Source: Pseudodesulfovibrio nedwellii (GTDB taxonomy: Bacteria > Desulfobacterota > Desulfovibrionia > Desulfovibrionales > Desulfovibrionaceae). Taken from it: a stretch of DNA of 64,000 nucleotides. This document shows, piece after piece, positions 48,751 to 57,989 of the stretch. Both the position numbers and the translations under genes were made by a program. The stretch is from contig NZ_AP026709.1 of assembly GCF_027923765.1 (NCBI RefSeq), forward strand, positions 491,501 to 555,500, read 5' to 3'. Position 1 is the first letter of the stretch. The number at the start of each line of letters is the position of its first letter. A model generated the notes under the pieces. That model had not been told where the DNA came from, did no database searches, and saw only the letters and a list, made by a program, of their open reading frames with translations.

Positions 48751-48780
48751 GGCGCCCCGACCTTTCGGTGGGGCGCGAAA
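48751..48780 (-). terminator. hairpin between flaG and the small Ser/Thr-rich gene
   Basis: GCGCCCCGAC pairs with GGTGGGGCGC (one mismatch), with a short loop. On the minus strand it is followed only later by T residues, so it may be a partial terminator or processing site. Confidence 0.45.
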
Positions 48781-48803
48781 TATTGGCTTCAGCGTTTGAA
48801 AAA

Positions 48804-49196
48804 TTACGACACCGTGTCGAGGAATCCCTGTCCAAAATTCTTGAGCGACTGATTTAATTTAACTAAATCGTCGTCCGGGATTTTACGGATAGTTTTGCCG
48901 TCGGAATCAATGATTTCGACTTGTACAGTGTCATTCTCTTCAAGGATGTTGAATTTCAATTTGACGTCATTCGTTTCGAGATGTTTTTCAGCTTCGGCAA
49001 TGAGTGCTTTGAGTTCATCCCTGGAGTGGGTGTTGGACTGCTTGTCCGCTTCGGAACTGTCGGTTCCATTAACCGCATCAATACGTACTTCAGTTTTTTC
49101 ATCCTGTGCCGGCGGCTTATCCACTGCCTTCGCTGAAGTTGCGTTCTCCGAACGTAACTCCTGCTTCACATCAATACTGATTTCGGGGATATTCAT
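48804..49196 (-). CDS. flaG: FlaG family flagellar protein
   Basis: 130 residues: a disordered, charged N-terminal half and the FlaG domain in the C-terminal half (about 65-130), with the VEIIDSDGKTIRKIPDDD block that defines the family. FlaG influences filament length or is found in flagellar operons. GGGAGGGAG precedes the ATG at 49196. It sits beside fapA and the motAB genes. Confidence 0.85.
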   Translation of the reverse strand: MNIPEISIDVKQELRSENATSAKAVDKPPAQDEKTEVRIDAVNGTDSSEADKQSNTHSRDELKALIAEAEKHLETNDVKLKFNILEENDTVQVEIIDSDGKTIRKIPDDDLVKLNQSLKNFGQGFLDTVS

Positions 49197-49473
49197 GGTC
49201 TCCCTCCCTGGTGTTACACGAATCATCCCAACCTAACTTGCCTCTTACGTATGTTATCGGCAGAAACTGCGTTATCTTTAGAGAGAAAATTTCATGTCGT
49301 CCGTAAAGCGTTGTGTAGCAACAGTAAGGCAATAGCCGTTGACGCTGATACAAATTTTGAATATGGTTCCTATAAATCAAAAACCATGAAATATCAGACG
49401 GTTTGTTTAACAAATTTGTTCGTCGACTTGGTTATTTCATGAGATAACCCAAAAGTGTTACTCCAGAGTATTC

Positions 49474-50589
49474 ATGCCGTTTTTATTGAAACACCATTTT
49501 GATCCAGATTGGGATCCCTCAAAACTTAGACCAGAAGAACAGGCTGACGGAAGCGTGGACCACCATGAATTGAACTTCGTCAACAATGTTTCGAAGGGTG
49601 ATGTCATCGCCGAATGGGTTGACATAGAAGAAGGGGAGGATGTTGATCGTCGGTTTGTTTTTGATGATAAAGAGTTTCCGGCCGGGCGTGGAACCGGCCT
49701 TAGACAGAAATTCCCCGACACGTTGTTTGCAGCTGTTGATGGGTATGTCTGTTATAAAGAAGGGAAAATTCTTGTTAGAGAGACTCTGACGGTTCATTGG
49801 GACATCGATTACCATACCGGGAACGTGGATTTTGTTGGCAACATCTCTGTTGAAGGGTCCGTTCGTTCGGGGTTCACTGTGCGAGGAGTGAAGGTGACCA
49901 TTGCCGGGCAGGTTGAAGGTGCTCGCATTGAGGCGACCCGTAATCTGAATTGTCATGGTGGCGTCAAAGGCGGTAAAATCGCTCATTTGGAAGCCGGACA
50001 TGATTTGAAGCTCGCTTACTGTGAATACGCTACACTCATTGCAAAGAACGATATTCTTATCAAGGGAGCGCTTATGCATAGCAACGTCTATGCTGGAAAG
50101 CGTTTGGCTGTAGGTCACCGGCTTACAGGCGGAAATATCTGTGCATATGACTATATTTATGTTGGTGGGCAGCTCGGAGGCGGATTAGATACGGATACTT
50201 CTCTGGTTATGGGATATAAGCCGTCGCTATTGCATGCAGATGAAGAGTATAACAAGCGTATCAAGAGCCTTCATGATGATATAGCTTCATTTGAAAAGGC
50301 ATTGAACAAAGGAAACGAATTTCGTGCCGAGTTTAAGCCCAAATTGGAGTCCGCCATCAAGGAATTGGATTTGTTGAAGGCGTTGAAGGTTAAGTTGTGG
50401 GACGGTATATACGCTACAGAGCGTCTTGATGAGTGCAAGGTTTTGGTTCCAGGGGTGGTAAAACCTGGTGTTGAGATAAGTATCGGGTCAGCATTTTTGA
50501 AAGTAGATGATTTCTTGGAAGATGTGTATTTTTATTATGATAACGATGAAGTAAAAATCGGTGCTTCCACCGAAAAAGTTAAAAGATAG
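49474..50589 (+). CDS. fapA: flagellar assembly protein A (DUF342/FapA)
   Basis: 371 residues with the DUF342 core: a beta-helical central part (repeated glycines and short strands, about 115-240), preceded by an N-terminal beta domain and followed by a long coiled coil (about 255-310). DUF342/FapA proteins are linked to flagellar and polar assembly in vibrios. It starts the run fapA-motA-motB-motB. The Shine-Dalgarno is weak. Confidence 0.82.
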   Translation: MPFLLKHHFDPDWDPSKLRPEEQADGSVDHHELNFVNNVSKGDVIAEWVDIEEGEDVDRRFVFDDKEFPAGRGTGLRQKFPDTLFAAVDGYVCYKEGKILVRETLTVHWDIDYHTGNVDFVGNISVEGSVRSGFTVRGVKVTIAGQVEGARIEATRNLNCHGGVKGGKIAHLEAGHDLKLAYCEYATLIAKNDILIKGALMHSNVYAGKRLAVGHRLTGGNICAYDYIYVGGQLGGGLDTDTSLVMGYKPSLLHADEEYNKRIKSLHDDIASFEKALNKGNEFRAEFKPKLESAIKELDLLKALKVKLWDGIYATERLDECKVLVPGVVKPGVEISIGSAFLKVDDFLEDVYFYYDNDEVKIGASTEKVKR

Positions 50590-50592
50590 TAT

Positions 50593-51348
50593 ATGGATAT
50601 TGCAACTTTAATAGGCTTGGCTGGTGCGTTTGGACTTGTGGTTACAACCATTTTTATGGGTGGAAACGCAGCTGGATTCATCGATATTCCATCGGTGGTC
50701 GTTGTTCTTGGTGGGACGTTTGCCGTTACTTTTGTCATGTTTCCTCTTGGCGTTGTTATCAATGCCATTAAGGTCGGCATGAAGACGTTACTTTTCAAGT
50801 CGAATGATCCACTTGAAATTATTCGTCTTATTACGGGATTGGCAGATACGGCCCGTAAAGAGAGTATTATCGCTTTGGAGAAAGTCGCCATCGATGATCC
50901 GTTCCTCAAGAAAGGGGTTATGCTCGTCGTGGACGGTTCCAGTGAAGGGCTTGTTCGATCCGTTATGGAGATTGAATTGGAATTCATGAAACAGCGGCAT
51001 AGACAGGGACAGGCTGTTTTCAAAGGTATGGGCACCATGGCTCCAGCGTTTGGCATGATCGGTACGCTGATCGGTTTGGTTAATATGCTTTCCAATCTCT
51101 CAGATCCTTCCTCCATTGGGCCTGCTATGGCCGTCGCACTTCTAACAACCTTTTATGGGGCAGTTATGGCCAACTGCATGTTCCTTCCAATGGCCACCAA
51201 GCTAGAGGAGAGATCCACCGAGGATGTTTTGTTCATGCAGATTATGATTGAAGGTGTTTCTTCCCTGCAACGCGGTGATCATCCTTCTGTGGTTAAGGAA
51301 AAACTCCAGGCCTTCCTGTCTCCCGCACTGCGTGAGGAAAGCGCGTAA
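50593..51348 (+). CDS. motA: flagellar motor stator protein MotA
   Basis: 251 residues with four hydrophobic helices and the large cytoplasmic loop between helices 2 and 3. The ending GTLIGLVNMLSNLSDPSSIGPAMAVALLTTFYG matches the channel-lining end of MotA. It lies 3 bases after fapA. It forms the proton- or sodium-driven stator with MotB. Confidence 0.93.
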   Translation: MDIATLIGLAGAFGLVVTTIFMGGNAAGFIDIPSVVVVLGGTFAVTFVMFPLGVVINAIKVGMKTLLFKSNDPLEIIRLITGLADTARKESIIALEKVAIDDPFLKKGVMLVVDGSSEGLVRSVMEIELEFMKQRHRQGQAVFKGMGTMAPAFGMIGTLIGLVNMLSNLSDPSSIGPAMAVALLTTFYGAVMANCMFLPMATKLEERSTEDVLFMQIMIEGVSSLQRGDHPSVVKEKLQAFLSPALREESA

Positions 51349-51372
51349 TTCTACGTGTGATTCGGAGGTTGT

Positions 51373-52137
51373 GTGGCTAAACAAGTAAAAGAATTCGTCA
51401 AGAGAAGGCCCCCGGATGATCCCCCGGTTGATGAGGGGTTACCTCCGTGGATGGCAACTTTTGCTGACATGATGACACTTCTTTTGTGTTTTTTCGTCTT
51501 GTTACTGTCCTTTGCTGAACAAAGCGAACAGAAGTACCGGGATGCTTTGGGCTCGATCAAGGGAGCCTTTGGTGCCAAAGAGATTCGCGCTGTTTCAGAG
51601 GATATGGCTCAATTCAATACGAGTAAAACAGCCAAGGACATGGCGGCCGATATATCGCATGATGAACGATTGCTTCTTGGTGTTGTCATGCGGATTAAGT
51701 CTCTTCTTGAAGATGACGATATCAAGTTGAAAGAAGGGATGGGGGTGACAGCGGACAGAAATGGTGTTGTGTTTAGTGCCAATTCCGCAGCCCTTTTTGT
51801 CCCTGGTTCTGCTGATTTGGCGGATGGTGCCAAGAAAATTCTCGATAATGTTGTGAAAGTTCTCAAGGATTACAAGTTGAATATTGTTGTGCGTGGACAT
51901 ACCGATGACAAACCGGTTTCTTCGCGGAGATATCCGTCGAATTGGGAATTATCAGCAGCCCGAGCAGCCATGGCTTTGAATTATATTATTGATGAGGGTG
52001 GTATTGGGATCAACAGGGCTAAAGCTGTTGGTTATGCGGATACCCGTCCGGCAGTTTCCAATGATTCTGATGAAAATCGACTGAAAAATCAACGAGTTGA
52101 ATTTTATCTTCATATGCCACAACGGGATGCGTGGTAA
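51373..52137 (+). CDS. motB: flagellar motor protein MotB, first copy
   Basis: 254 residues: N-terminal PPWMATFADMMTLLLCFFVLL transmembrane helix carrying the ion-binding Asp32, a plug region, and an OmpA/MotB peptidoglycan-binding domain (about 125-250) with RGHTDD and the RVEFYLH end. The start is a GTG with GGAGG upstream. A second MotB-type gene follows four bases later. Confidence 0.92.
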   Translation: MAKQVKEFVKRRPPDDPPVDEGLPPWMATFADMMTLLLCFFVLLLSFAEQSEQKYRDALGSIKGAFGAKEIRAVSEDMAQFNTSKTAKDMAADISHDERLLLGVVMRIKSLLEDDDIKLKEGMGVTADRNGVVFSANSAALFVPGSADLADGAKKILDNVVKVLKDYKLNIVVRGHTDDKPVSSRRYPSNWELSAARAAMALNYIIDEGGIGINRAKAVGYADTRPAVSNDSDENRLKNQRVEFYLHMPQRDAW

Positions 52138-52140
52138 GGT

Positions 52141-52890
52141 ATGGCCAAACAGGAAGCAATGGAACAACAGGGTGGTGTAAAAGCTGATCCGCCCAAGCCT
52201 GATGAAGGGATTCCACCGTGGATGGCGACATTTGCCGACATGGTCACTTTGTTGCTGTGTTTTTTCGTGCTTCTTTTATCGTTTACCAATACCGATGTTA
52301 CTAATTTTAAAACAATGATTGGTTCTATTCAGGAAGCCTTGGGGGTGCAGTTCGATGATGCTGGCGCCACAGCGGTTCCCTATGCTGATACGAGTTTTTC
52401 CGAACGTAAAACTGTTCGTGAAAATAGACAGATTGTCGAACTTGGTGCACGGATCAAGAAGAGTATCCGGGCAAAAGATTTGGTGCATATGGCTCGTGTC
52501 AGCAGTGATAAGTCGGGAGTTATGCTTCGTTTAAGTAATCAGGCCATGTTCAACAAAGGCTCTGCGGAACTGACAGATGAGGCCAAGAAGGGGCTCTTCG
52601 TGGTTATTAATGCCATGGAAGGGACGAATTTTAATCTTGTCATCCGAGGTCATACGGATGGAGAACGAGTAGAGTCGAAAATATACAGATCCAACTGGGA
52701 GCTGTCCGCAGCCCGAGCCGCACGATGTCTGCGGTATATTCTCGAACATTCAAAGATTCCAGCAAATCGCATGAAAGCCGTTGGTTATGCCAGCGCCAAA
52801 CCCATTCTCCCGAGTACCTCTGAGGAAAACAGACGCATAAATCGCAGGGTCGAATTTTTTTACATGCCACCCGGGCGATCAAAATGGTAA
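52141..52890 (+). CDS. MotB-type protein, second copy
   Basis: 249 residues with the same layout as the preceding gene: transmembrane helix with Asp33 in PPWMATFADMVTLLL, then an OmpA-like domain (about 120-245). The linker region between them is different in sequence and length from the first copy. It shares the single motA, so either the stator is heteromeric or the two B subunits serve alternative stators. Terminator at 52901. Confidence 0.9.
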   Translation: MAKQEAMEQQGGVKADPPKPDEGIPPWMATFADMVTLLLCFFVLLLSFTNTDVTNFKTMIGSIQEALGVQFDDAGATAVPYADTSFSERKTVRENRQIVELGARIKKSIRAKDLVHMARVSSDKSGVMLRLSNQAMFNKGSAELTDEAKKGLFVVINAMEGTNFNLVIRGHTDGERVESKIYRSNWELSAARAARCLRYILEHSKIPANRMKAVGYASAKPILPSTSEENRRINRRVEFFYMPPGRSKW

Positions 52891-52900
52891 TATTTCCAGC

Positions 52901-52934
52901 AAAAAAGCCCCGCCAATTTGGCGGGGCTTTTTTG
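52901..52934 (+). terminator. terminator of the fapA-motAB-motB operon
   Basis: A 14-bp perfect stem (52901-52914 with 52920-52933 approximately) and an AATTT loop; A and T runs flank it, so it can also act for the tmRNA on the minus strand. Confidence 0.9.
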
Positions 52935-52950
52935 CGTCATACAAAGAAAA

Positions 52951-53335
52951 TGGTGGAGGCGGGGAGAGTCGAACTCCCGTCCGAGAACGATCCGTGAAAG
53001 CTTCTACAGGTTTAGGTCCGGAATAATATTTCGCCTAGAGGATTGCACCGGGCCAAACAGCCCCTAGACTAGTCCTCTTATTATTTCGCGCCATAGCCAA
53101 AGAAACCCAACTATGATGCTAGCCCTATAGTTTGTCGATCCTATCCGCTCATAAGGCGTCGGCGGTAGAATCGTGACACTCTAAGGTGTCATGTAGCAAT
53201 TCTGCAATTAAGCAGCCATTGCGTAGTCGTAATTGTCGTTTGCAATTATCTTGTGGTCGATTTTTACGAGGCCATCGACCAACCTCGACCTGCGGCCTTG
53301 ACTTCAACTATCCCCGTCGAAACCAGTGCGCCCCC
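52951..53335 (-). ncRNA. ssrA: transfer-messenger RNA (tmRNA)
   Basis: 385-nt tmRNA on the minus strand. The 5' GGGGGCG pairs with CGCCTCC before the encoded CCA, and the tRNA-like T arm carries the GAGAGTCGAAC region. The tag reading frame lies at 53208-53243 (minus) and encodes ANDNYDYAMAA followed by TAA. The resume codon is GCA. Pseudoknot regions fit the distance between the parts. Confidence 0.96.
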
Positions 53336-53577
53336 ATGTCAATGAACTAACGGACACAACGTATATAAGTAGTTTGATTGGTTTGGCAACTCAAATCGGG
53401 ACGTGAAAAAAGAAAAAATGATCAACGTGAAGATCTGTATTTTAAAATAGTATTATTTCAGTGGCTTATTAGTTTTTCTAAGCAATCTCTAGAGTGCGGA
53501 ATAATCCTGTGAATGTCATGTAAGGAGTATTTCTTATTGAAGGTAGAAGGATGGAGGCAGAATGAGCCGTTGAATAG

Positions 53578-54711
53578 TTAATCGAGTGTCCGGCGGTATC
53601 TTTTCAAGCCGATGACAACAATTATTATCCAGAAAATGAGGATCGGCCAAACATGATGGATTGATTCTTCAAAGTTATTACCTTTGAGAAGGATTCCTCT
53701 GATAAGGCGAAGGTAGTGTGTTAGGGGAAGAATTGAACCGACAGCCTGTGCCCATTGAGGCATTCCCCTGAAAGGAAACATGAATCCTGAGAGCAAAAGG
53801 GATGGCAGAAAGAAAAATATGGACATTTGAACGGCTTGGAGTTGGTTCTTGACGACGGTCGAGATTGTGACCCCAACAGAAAGATTTGCTCCGATGAAGA
53901 TCAGGGAGAGAGCAAACACTAATGTAACACTTCCGTGCATGGGTACATTAAATAAAAGGCGAGCCGCCAGAATAATTAATGTTATCTGAATATATCCCAC
54001 CAGAATATAGGGAATGATTTTCCCAAGCATGACTTCAAGCGGGCTTACAGGGGTGGCAAGTAGGTGCTCCATGGTTCCACGTTCAGATTCTCTTGTAATA
54101 GCGAGTGACGTAATCATGACGAGCGTGAGTGTTAAAATGACGCCGATTAGCCCTGGGACAATGTTGTACTGGCTTTCCGCTTCAGGATTGTAATCATTAT
54201 GGATACGAATATCGACCGGAGGCAGGCTCTGATTGAGTTTAGCAGCTGGTCCTTTGAGTTCTTTGGCGAGGGCCCGTCGGATAATTTCAGGGAATGAACC
54301 TGCGGCATTGCCGGTTGCCATCGGGTCTGTTGCATCAGCTTCAAGAAGCAGAACAGGCCTATCATTGCGGAGCAGGTCGCGCTCGAATTGTTCGGGTATC
54401 GTAACGACGAATTGGACTAGTCCTTCTCGGATGAGCCTAGTGGCTTCGGCACGAGTTTTTGGATGGTGCGTAATGTCAAAGAAGGTACTTGTTTGCATCC
54501 CGGTTATAATGGCTCGGGAGAATTGTGAATTATCCGCAGAAAGCACTGCCGTGGGCAGGTGGCGCGGATCCGAGTTGATGGCATATCCGAAAAGAACCAA
54601 CTGAATGAGTGGAATACCGATCATCATGGCAAAGGTAAGTCTGTCCCTTCGCATTTGTATGAATTCTTTGCTGACCATTGCAATGAATCGTCTGAGGGAA
54701 AAGAAGGTCAT
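53578..54711 (-). CDS. ABC-2 type export permease
   Basis: 377 residues of the ABC-2 membrane family (YbhS/YhhJ-like): one N-terminal helix, a large extracytoplasmic loop (about 45-170), then a block of helices with the family motif ERERGTMEHLLATPVSPLEVMLGK (here SERGTMEHLLATP). It overlaps its ATPase gene by four bases. Only one permease is present; related systems usually carry two, so it probably acts as homodimer. Confidence 0.9.
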   Translation of the reverse strand: MTFFSLRRFIAMVSKEFIQMRRDRLTFAMMIGIPLIQLVLFGYAINSDPRHLPTAVLSADNSQFSRAIITGMQTSTFFDITHHPKTRAEATRLIREGLVQFVVTIPEQFERDLLRNDRPVLLLEADATDPMATGNAAGSFPEIIRRALAKELKGPAAKLNQSLPPVDIRIHNDYNPEAESQYNIVPGLIGVILTLTLVMITSLAITRESERGTMEHLLATPVSPLEVMLGKIIPYILVGYIQITLIILAARLLFNVPMHGSVTLVFALSLIFIGANLSVGVTISTVVKNQLQAVQMSIFFFLPSLLLSGFMFPFRGMPQWAQAVGSILPLTHYLRLIRGILLKGNNFEESIHHVWPILIFWIIIVVIGLKRYRRTLD

Positions 54712-55643
54712 TCCAGATCCCCTTTGCTTTGCTGCATCAGGTCAATGAAAACTTCTTCAAGGCTGGTATCTATCAGAGTCCAGTCATAAGGGTGTTTTTG
54801 AAATGGTTTGATATCCTTTTCAAGGAGTTCGGCATTTCTGCCACTGACATGAAGTGTGTTTCCAAAGGCAACAACCTGATCAATGTCGGGAAGTGTTTTG
54901 AGTTGTTCAGAAAGGGCGTGAAGCGCTCCCTCGCCATTTGTAAGGCTAACGTTCCATGTCGTCAGTTGTGCGTTCTTGATCATTTCTACAACAGTACCAG
55001 TCGCGAGAAGGGTGCCATACGCAATATATGCGAGTCTGTGGCATCGTTCGGCTTCATCCATGTAATGTGTGCTGATAAGGGCTGTGATGCCTTGAGAAGC
55101 AAGGGTGTGCACTTGGTCCCAGAAATCTCTGCGTGCACCTGGGTCCACGCCAGCAGTTGGCTCATCCAGAAGGAGCAACTTGGGGGAATGGAGTGTGCTG
55201 ACACCGAGGGAAAGTCTTTGTTTCCAGCCTCCAGAGAGATTTCCTGCCAGTTGCTTTTCAAAGGGACCAAGTCCCATTCTTTCAATACATTCGCCTGCTT
55301 TTCGTGTTGGATTGTTTAAGCCAAATACACGAGCCGTGAATTCAATGTTTTCTCTGACAGTCAAGTCTTCGTATAAACTGAATCTTTGCGTCATGTATCC
55401 AACATGTGGTTTGATGCGGGCGGATTCATTGATAACGTCATAACCAAGACAAGTTCCAGAGCCGGAATTCGGCTTGAGGAGTCCACATAGCATGCGGATA
55501 GACGTTGTTTTCCCTGATCCGTTTGGACCGAGAAAACCGTAAATTTCACCCTTGCGGATTTTCATGTCCAGATTGTTGACAACGGTTTTTGGACCAAAGG
55601 ATTTAGTCAACCCCTGCACGTCGATGATTATATCAGAGGACAT
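54708..55643 (-). CDS. ABC exporter ATPase
   Basis: 311 residues. Walker A GPNGSGKTT, signature NLSGGWKQRLSL, Walker B LLLLDEPTAGVD and the switch His in STHYMDEAERC are intact, followed by a 90-residue C-terminal domain typical of drug/lipid exporter ATPases. It is between the HlyD-type gene (17 bases upstream) and the permease gene. Confidence 0.92.
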   Translation of the reverse strand: MSSDIIIDVQGLTKSFGPKTVVNNLDMKIRKGEIYGFLGPNGSGKTTSIRMLCGLLKPNSGSGTCLGYDVINESARIKPHVGYMTQRFSLYEDLTVRENIEFTARVFGLNNPTRKAGECIERMGLGPFEKQLAGNLSGGWKQRLSLGVSTLHSPKLLLLDEPTAGVDPGARRDFWDQVHTLASQGITALISTHYMDEAERCHRLAYIAYGTLLATGTVVEMIKNAQLTTWNVSLTNGEGALHALSEQLKTLPDIDQVVAFGNTLHVSGRNAELLEKDIKPFQKHPYDWTLIDTSLEEVFIDLMQQSKGDLE

Positions 55644-55660
55644 ACGATAAGCCGTTAGTT

Positions 55661-56626
55661 TTATTGAGCAAGTGCGGGGATGGTGATATCGATTGGCTGC
55701 CCTGGGTGGAGTTGAGTGGCGTCTTCTCGTGACGATTTACCCTTGAGCATAAAGACGAGTTTTGCTCGACTTTGACTGGAATAGATTACGGGTGGAGTGA
55801 ATTCGGCCTCAGGCGAAATGTATGAAATTGTTACATCAATTGGCTTTTCGGCTCCGTCATATGTTACGATTGCTTTTTGGCCTTGTTGAATCTTTCCGAC
55901 GATTGTTTGAGGGACATAGAATCGAACTTCAACATTTTCCGGTGGTAACAAGGATACGACCGGCTGTCCGGGAGATATCCATTCGCCGACTCTGAAAAGG
56001 GTATCAAATACGAATGCGGAACTGGGTGCTGAACGTATTTTTTGGTCAAAATTCCATTGAGCCTGATCAAGCATGGCTTGGGCTTGTAGCACTGCCGCCA
56101 TGGCCGCTCTTATTTCATCACTGCGTGCGCCGAGTCGTGCCGTTGTCAAGTCTGCTGTCATCTGTTTGACCTGTTGAATTTTTTGATCATAGTCACTTTT
56201 TGATCTGTCTAGTTCTTCCTGAGAGATCGTTTTTTCGGCGATGAGTTTTACGCGGCGCAAATATTCGATTTTTGCCAAGGCCGCCGAGGCTTTTGCCTGT
56301 CTGAGTTGGGCCTGGATTGATGCGATCTCTGATGGGCGCTGTCCTTTTTCAAGGTTGGCGAGATTGTCTTGTGCGCGATGCAATCCGTGTGTGGCTTCAT
56401 CTACAGCGGCTTTCTCGAAATTTCGCTCTAGAGCAAAAAGAGGGGCGTTTTGGGGGATGGTTTGCCCTCGAGAGACAGAGAGGTCATTGAGAGTCCCTCC
56501 AATTGGAGATGCGACAAGAACATATTCTCCTTCAACATACCCCTGAAAGACGTTGGTCGGTCCCTCCGAGCAAGCAGCGATGAGGAAAATAAAGCCGGTA
56601 AAGATGAAAAATGTCTTTTTTATCAT
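55661..56626 (-). CDS. HlyD-type periplasmic adaptor lipoprotein
   Basis: 321 residues with a lipoprotein signal peptide (lipobox IAAC, Cys19), a lipoyl half-motif, a long coiled-coil hairpin (about 75-190) and a beta-barrel end. This is the YbhG/HlyD type of membrane fusion protein that links an inner-membrane ABC exporter to the outer membrane. It heads a three-gene operon with the ATPase and permease on the minus strand. The exported compound is unknown. Confidence 0.88.
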   Translation of the reverse strand: MIKKTFFIFTGFIFLIAACSEGPTNVFQGYVEGEYVLVASPIGGTLNDLSVSRGQTIPQNAPLFALERNFEKAAVDEATHGLHRAQDNLANLEKGQRPSEIASIQAQLRQAKASAALAKIEYLRRVKLIAEKTISQEELDRSKSDYDQKIQQVKQMTADLTTARLGARSDEIRAAMAAVLQAQAMLDQAQWNFDQKIRSAPSSAFVFDTLFRVGEWISPGQPVVSLLPPENVEVRFYVPQTIVGKIQQGQKAIVTYDGAEKPIDVTISYISPEAEFTPPVIYSSQSRAKLVFMLKGKSSREDATQLHPGQPIDITIPALAQ

Positions 56627-56790
56627 GGTGTATTAGTTTTGTTGAGTGTGCAACAAAGTACGCCTGTTCGAACAAAAAAACAATCTATCAAGAGAAGAAA
56701 CCATATTGGTTTTCAGTTTTGAATGTCTGAAAGGCGTGAGGGTTTGAATTGTTTTTAGTCCAACATGCCTGAGAAGGCTTTTACTCAGCG

Positions 56791-56830
56791 AAAAAAAGAA
56801 TCCCGTAAATCATTATGATTTACGGGATTC
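56791..56830 (-). terminator. terminator of the original tRNA gene at the island edge
   Basis: A perfect 14-bp stem (56798-56811 with 56817-56830) with a 5-base loop, followed on the minus strand by seven T. It stands 10 bases past the CCA end of the tRNA fragment, so it still belongs to the disrupted tRNA gene. Confidence 0.85.
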
Positions 56831-56840
56831 ATTTCAATCG

Positions 56841-56880
56841 TGGTAGCGAGGAGAGGACTTGAACCTCCGACTCTACGATG
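56841..56880 (-). tRNA. 3' fragment of a tRNA gene (att scar at the island's left end)
   Basis: About 40 bases on the minus strand fold as the last part of a tRNA: anticodon-stem end CGTAG, variable loop, a full T arm (GGAGG-TTCAAGT-CCTCT), acceptor strand CCTCGCT, discriminator A and CCA. The 5' half is missing on the right, where island DNA starts. This is the direct-repeat remnant left by integration into a tRNA. Enough of the anticodon loop is lost that the amino acid cannot be named. Confidence 0.8.
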
Positions 56881-57230
56881 ACCGTTGTAACATGTCACCA
56901 ACTATCTAATATTATTGAATTTTCCTATGGTATTTCAAAAAGCCTGACTGTAAAAGAACGAATGAATATGTACCAAATGTGTACCAAAATCAGTTGTGGT
57001 GGTCAAGTCAGTACAGAATTGGAACACTTTTTTGTATCCATCCAAACCGAAGATTCCTAATTCCAGAATCCGAGAAATTCGAAATTTCAATTTCACCAAT
57101 GTGGAAAATGGCTTCTCCTGACCGACGACAACGTGATTTAAGGTTTGTTCCTTAGGATACATATGATGGAGTCTCATTAGGCATAGATAATTTATTCAGA
57201 AATCCCTTCTAAGGCCTTTTTAAGGAGGAT
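56881..57230. other. island left end, no convincing gene
   Basis: No credible gene in 350 bases. Short open frames exist on both strands but lack ribosome-binding sites. Contains a direct repeat of TGTACCAAA at 56969-56977 and 56980-56988, 90-110 bases from the att scar, which could be integrase arm sites. AAGGAGG stands at 57222-57228. Confidence 0.5.
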
Positions 57231-57839
57231 TTGAAGAACTGGTCGAACTTAAATTGTAATCCTTTAGATGGAGAATGGACCTTGTCGGCAACAACAATTC
57301 TTGAAATTTACAATGGTAGGGAAATCACGGTCACGGATGGGATGTTGAATCTCACCAGTCTTTGGAAGGCGTGTGGTGGGGAACAGAGGAATAAGCCTAC
57401 AAAGTGGTTTGCCAATAGCAGCACTTGTAAATTGGTTGAGGCTGTTGGAAAGAAAAAAGGTCAGGATTCTGACCTTACAAAATTTGTTAAGGGTCGTAAC
57501 GGCGGCACCTTCGCCCATCCCATTATTGGCCTTGCCTATGCCAAATATCTCAGCCCGGAGTTCCATATCTGGTGTAACAAAATCACGGTCACAGACGGGA
57601 TGTTGAACCTCACCAGCATGTGGAGAGCGTGTAGGAGAAATCAAAACCGCAAACCCGCTGAGTTTTTACGCTGGGAAGGTTCTCAGCGGCTGATAGACGC
57701 GGTTGATGAAAAGTTGGGCAAAGTTGGGATATCCCAACTTATCAATATCACCAAAGGTCGCTACGGCGGAAATCAGGTCCATTCTATTATTGGCCTTGCC
57801 TACGCCAAATATCTCAGCCCGGAGTTCCATATCTGGTGA
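57231..57839 (+). CDS. double KilA-N domain protein
   Basis: 202 residues: a short leader and two complete tandem KilA-N units (about 31-115 and 118-202). Each unit shows the VTDGMLNLTSLWKACGG start, a KPxxFL/KW segment, a variable stretch, and the end KGRxGG...HxIIGLAYAKYLSPEFHIW. KilA-N is a phage/plasmid DNA-binding domain. The start is uncertain: the only candidate is TTG at 57231, just 2 bases after AAGGAGG. The stop falls directly after the FHIW of unit 2, where other units continue with CN. Further decayed units follow downstream. Confidence 0.7.
   Translation: MKNWSNLNCNPLDGEWTLSATTILEIYNGREITVTDGMLNLTSLWKACGGEQRNKPTKWFANSSTCKLVEAVGKKKGQDSDLTKFVKGRNGGTFAHPIIGLAYAKYLSPEFHIWCNKITVTDGMLNLTSMWRACRRNQNRKPAEFLRWEGSQRLIDAVDEKLGKVGISQLINITKGRYGGNQVHSIIGLAYAKYLSPEFHIW
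57457..57476. repeat. palindrome P1 in KilA-N module 1
   Basis: AAGGTCAG, a 4-base centre GATT, CTGACCTT. Encodes residues KGQDSDL in frame. 8-bp dyad. Confidence 0.85.
57721..57740. repeat. palindrome P2 in KilA-N module 2
   Basis: AAGTTGGGATATCCCAACTT, a perfect 20-base palindrome in the corresponding position of module 2, coding for KVGISQL. Confidence 0.9.
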
Positions 57840-57989
57840 AATGAGATTTTGTTGGTAAAGAAATCATCACCACGGACGGGAAGTTGAATCTCACCAGCGT
57901 GTGGTGAGGATGTCACTCTGAAGCCCGCTGCTTGGCTTCTCCGCATGATGCTCAAAGGATGTTGGTTGCCTTGCCCTTGAGGGAAAAAC

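Noticed and set aside
56878-57060. Short plus-strand open frame at the island edge
   Set aside because: Starts inside the tRNA fragment, no ribosome-binding site, no family resemblance.
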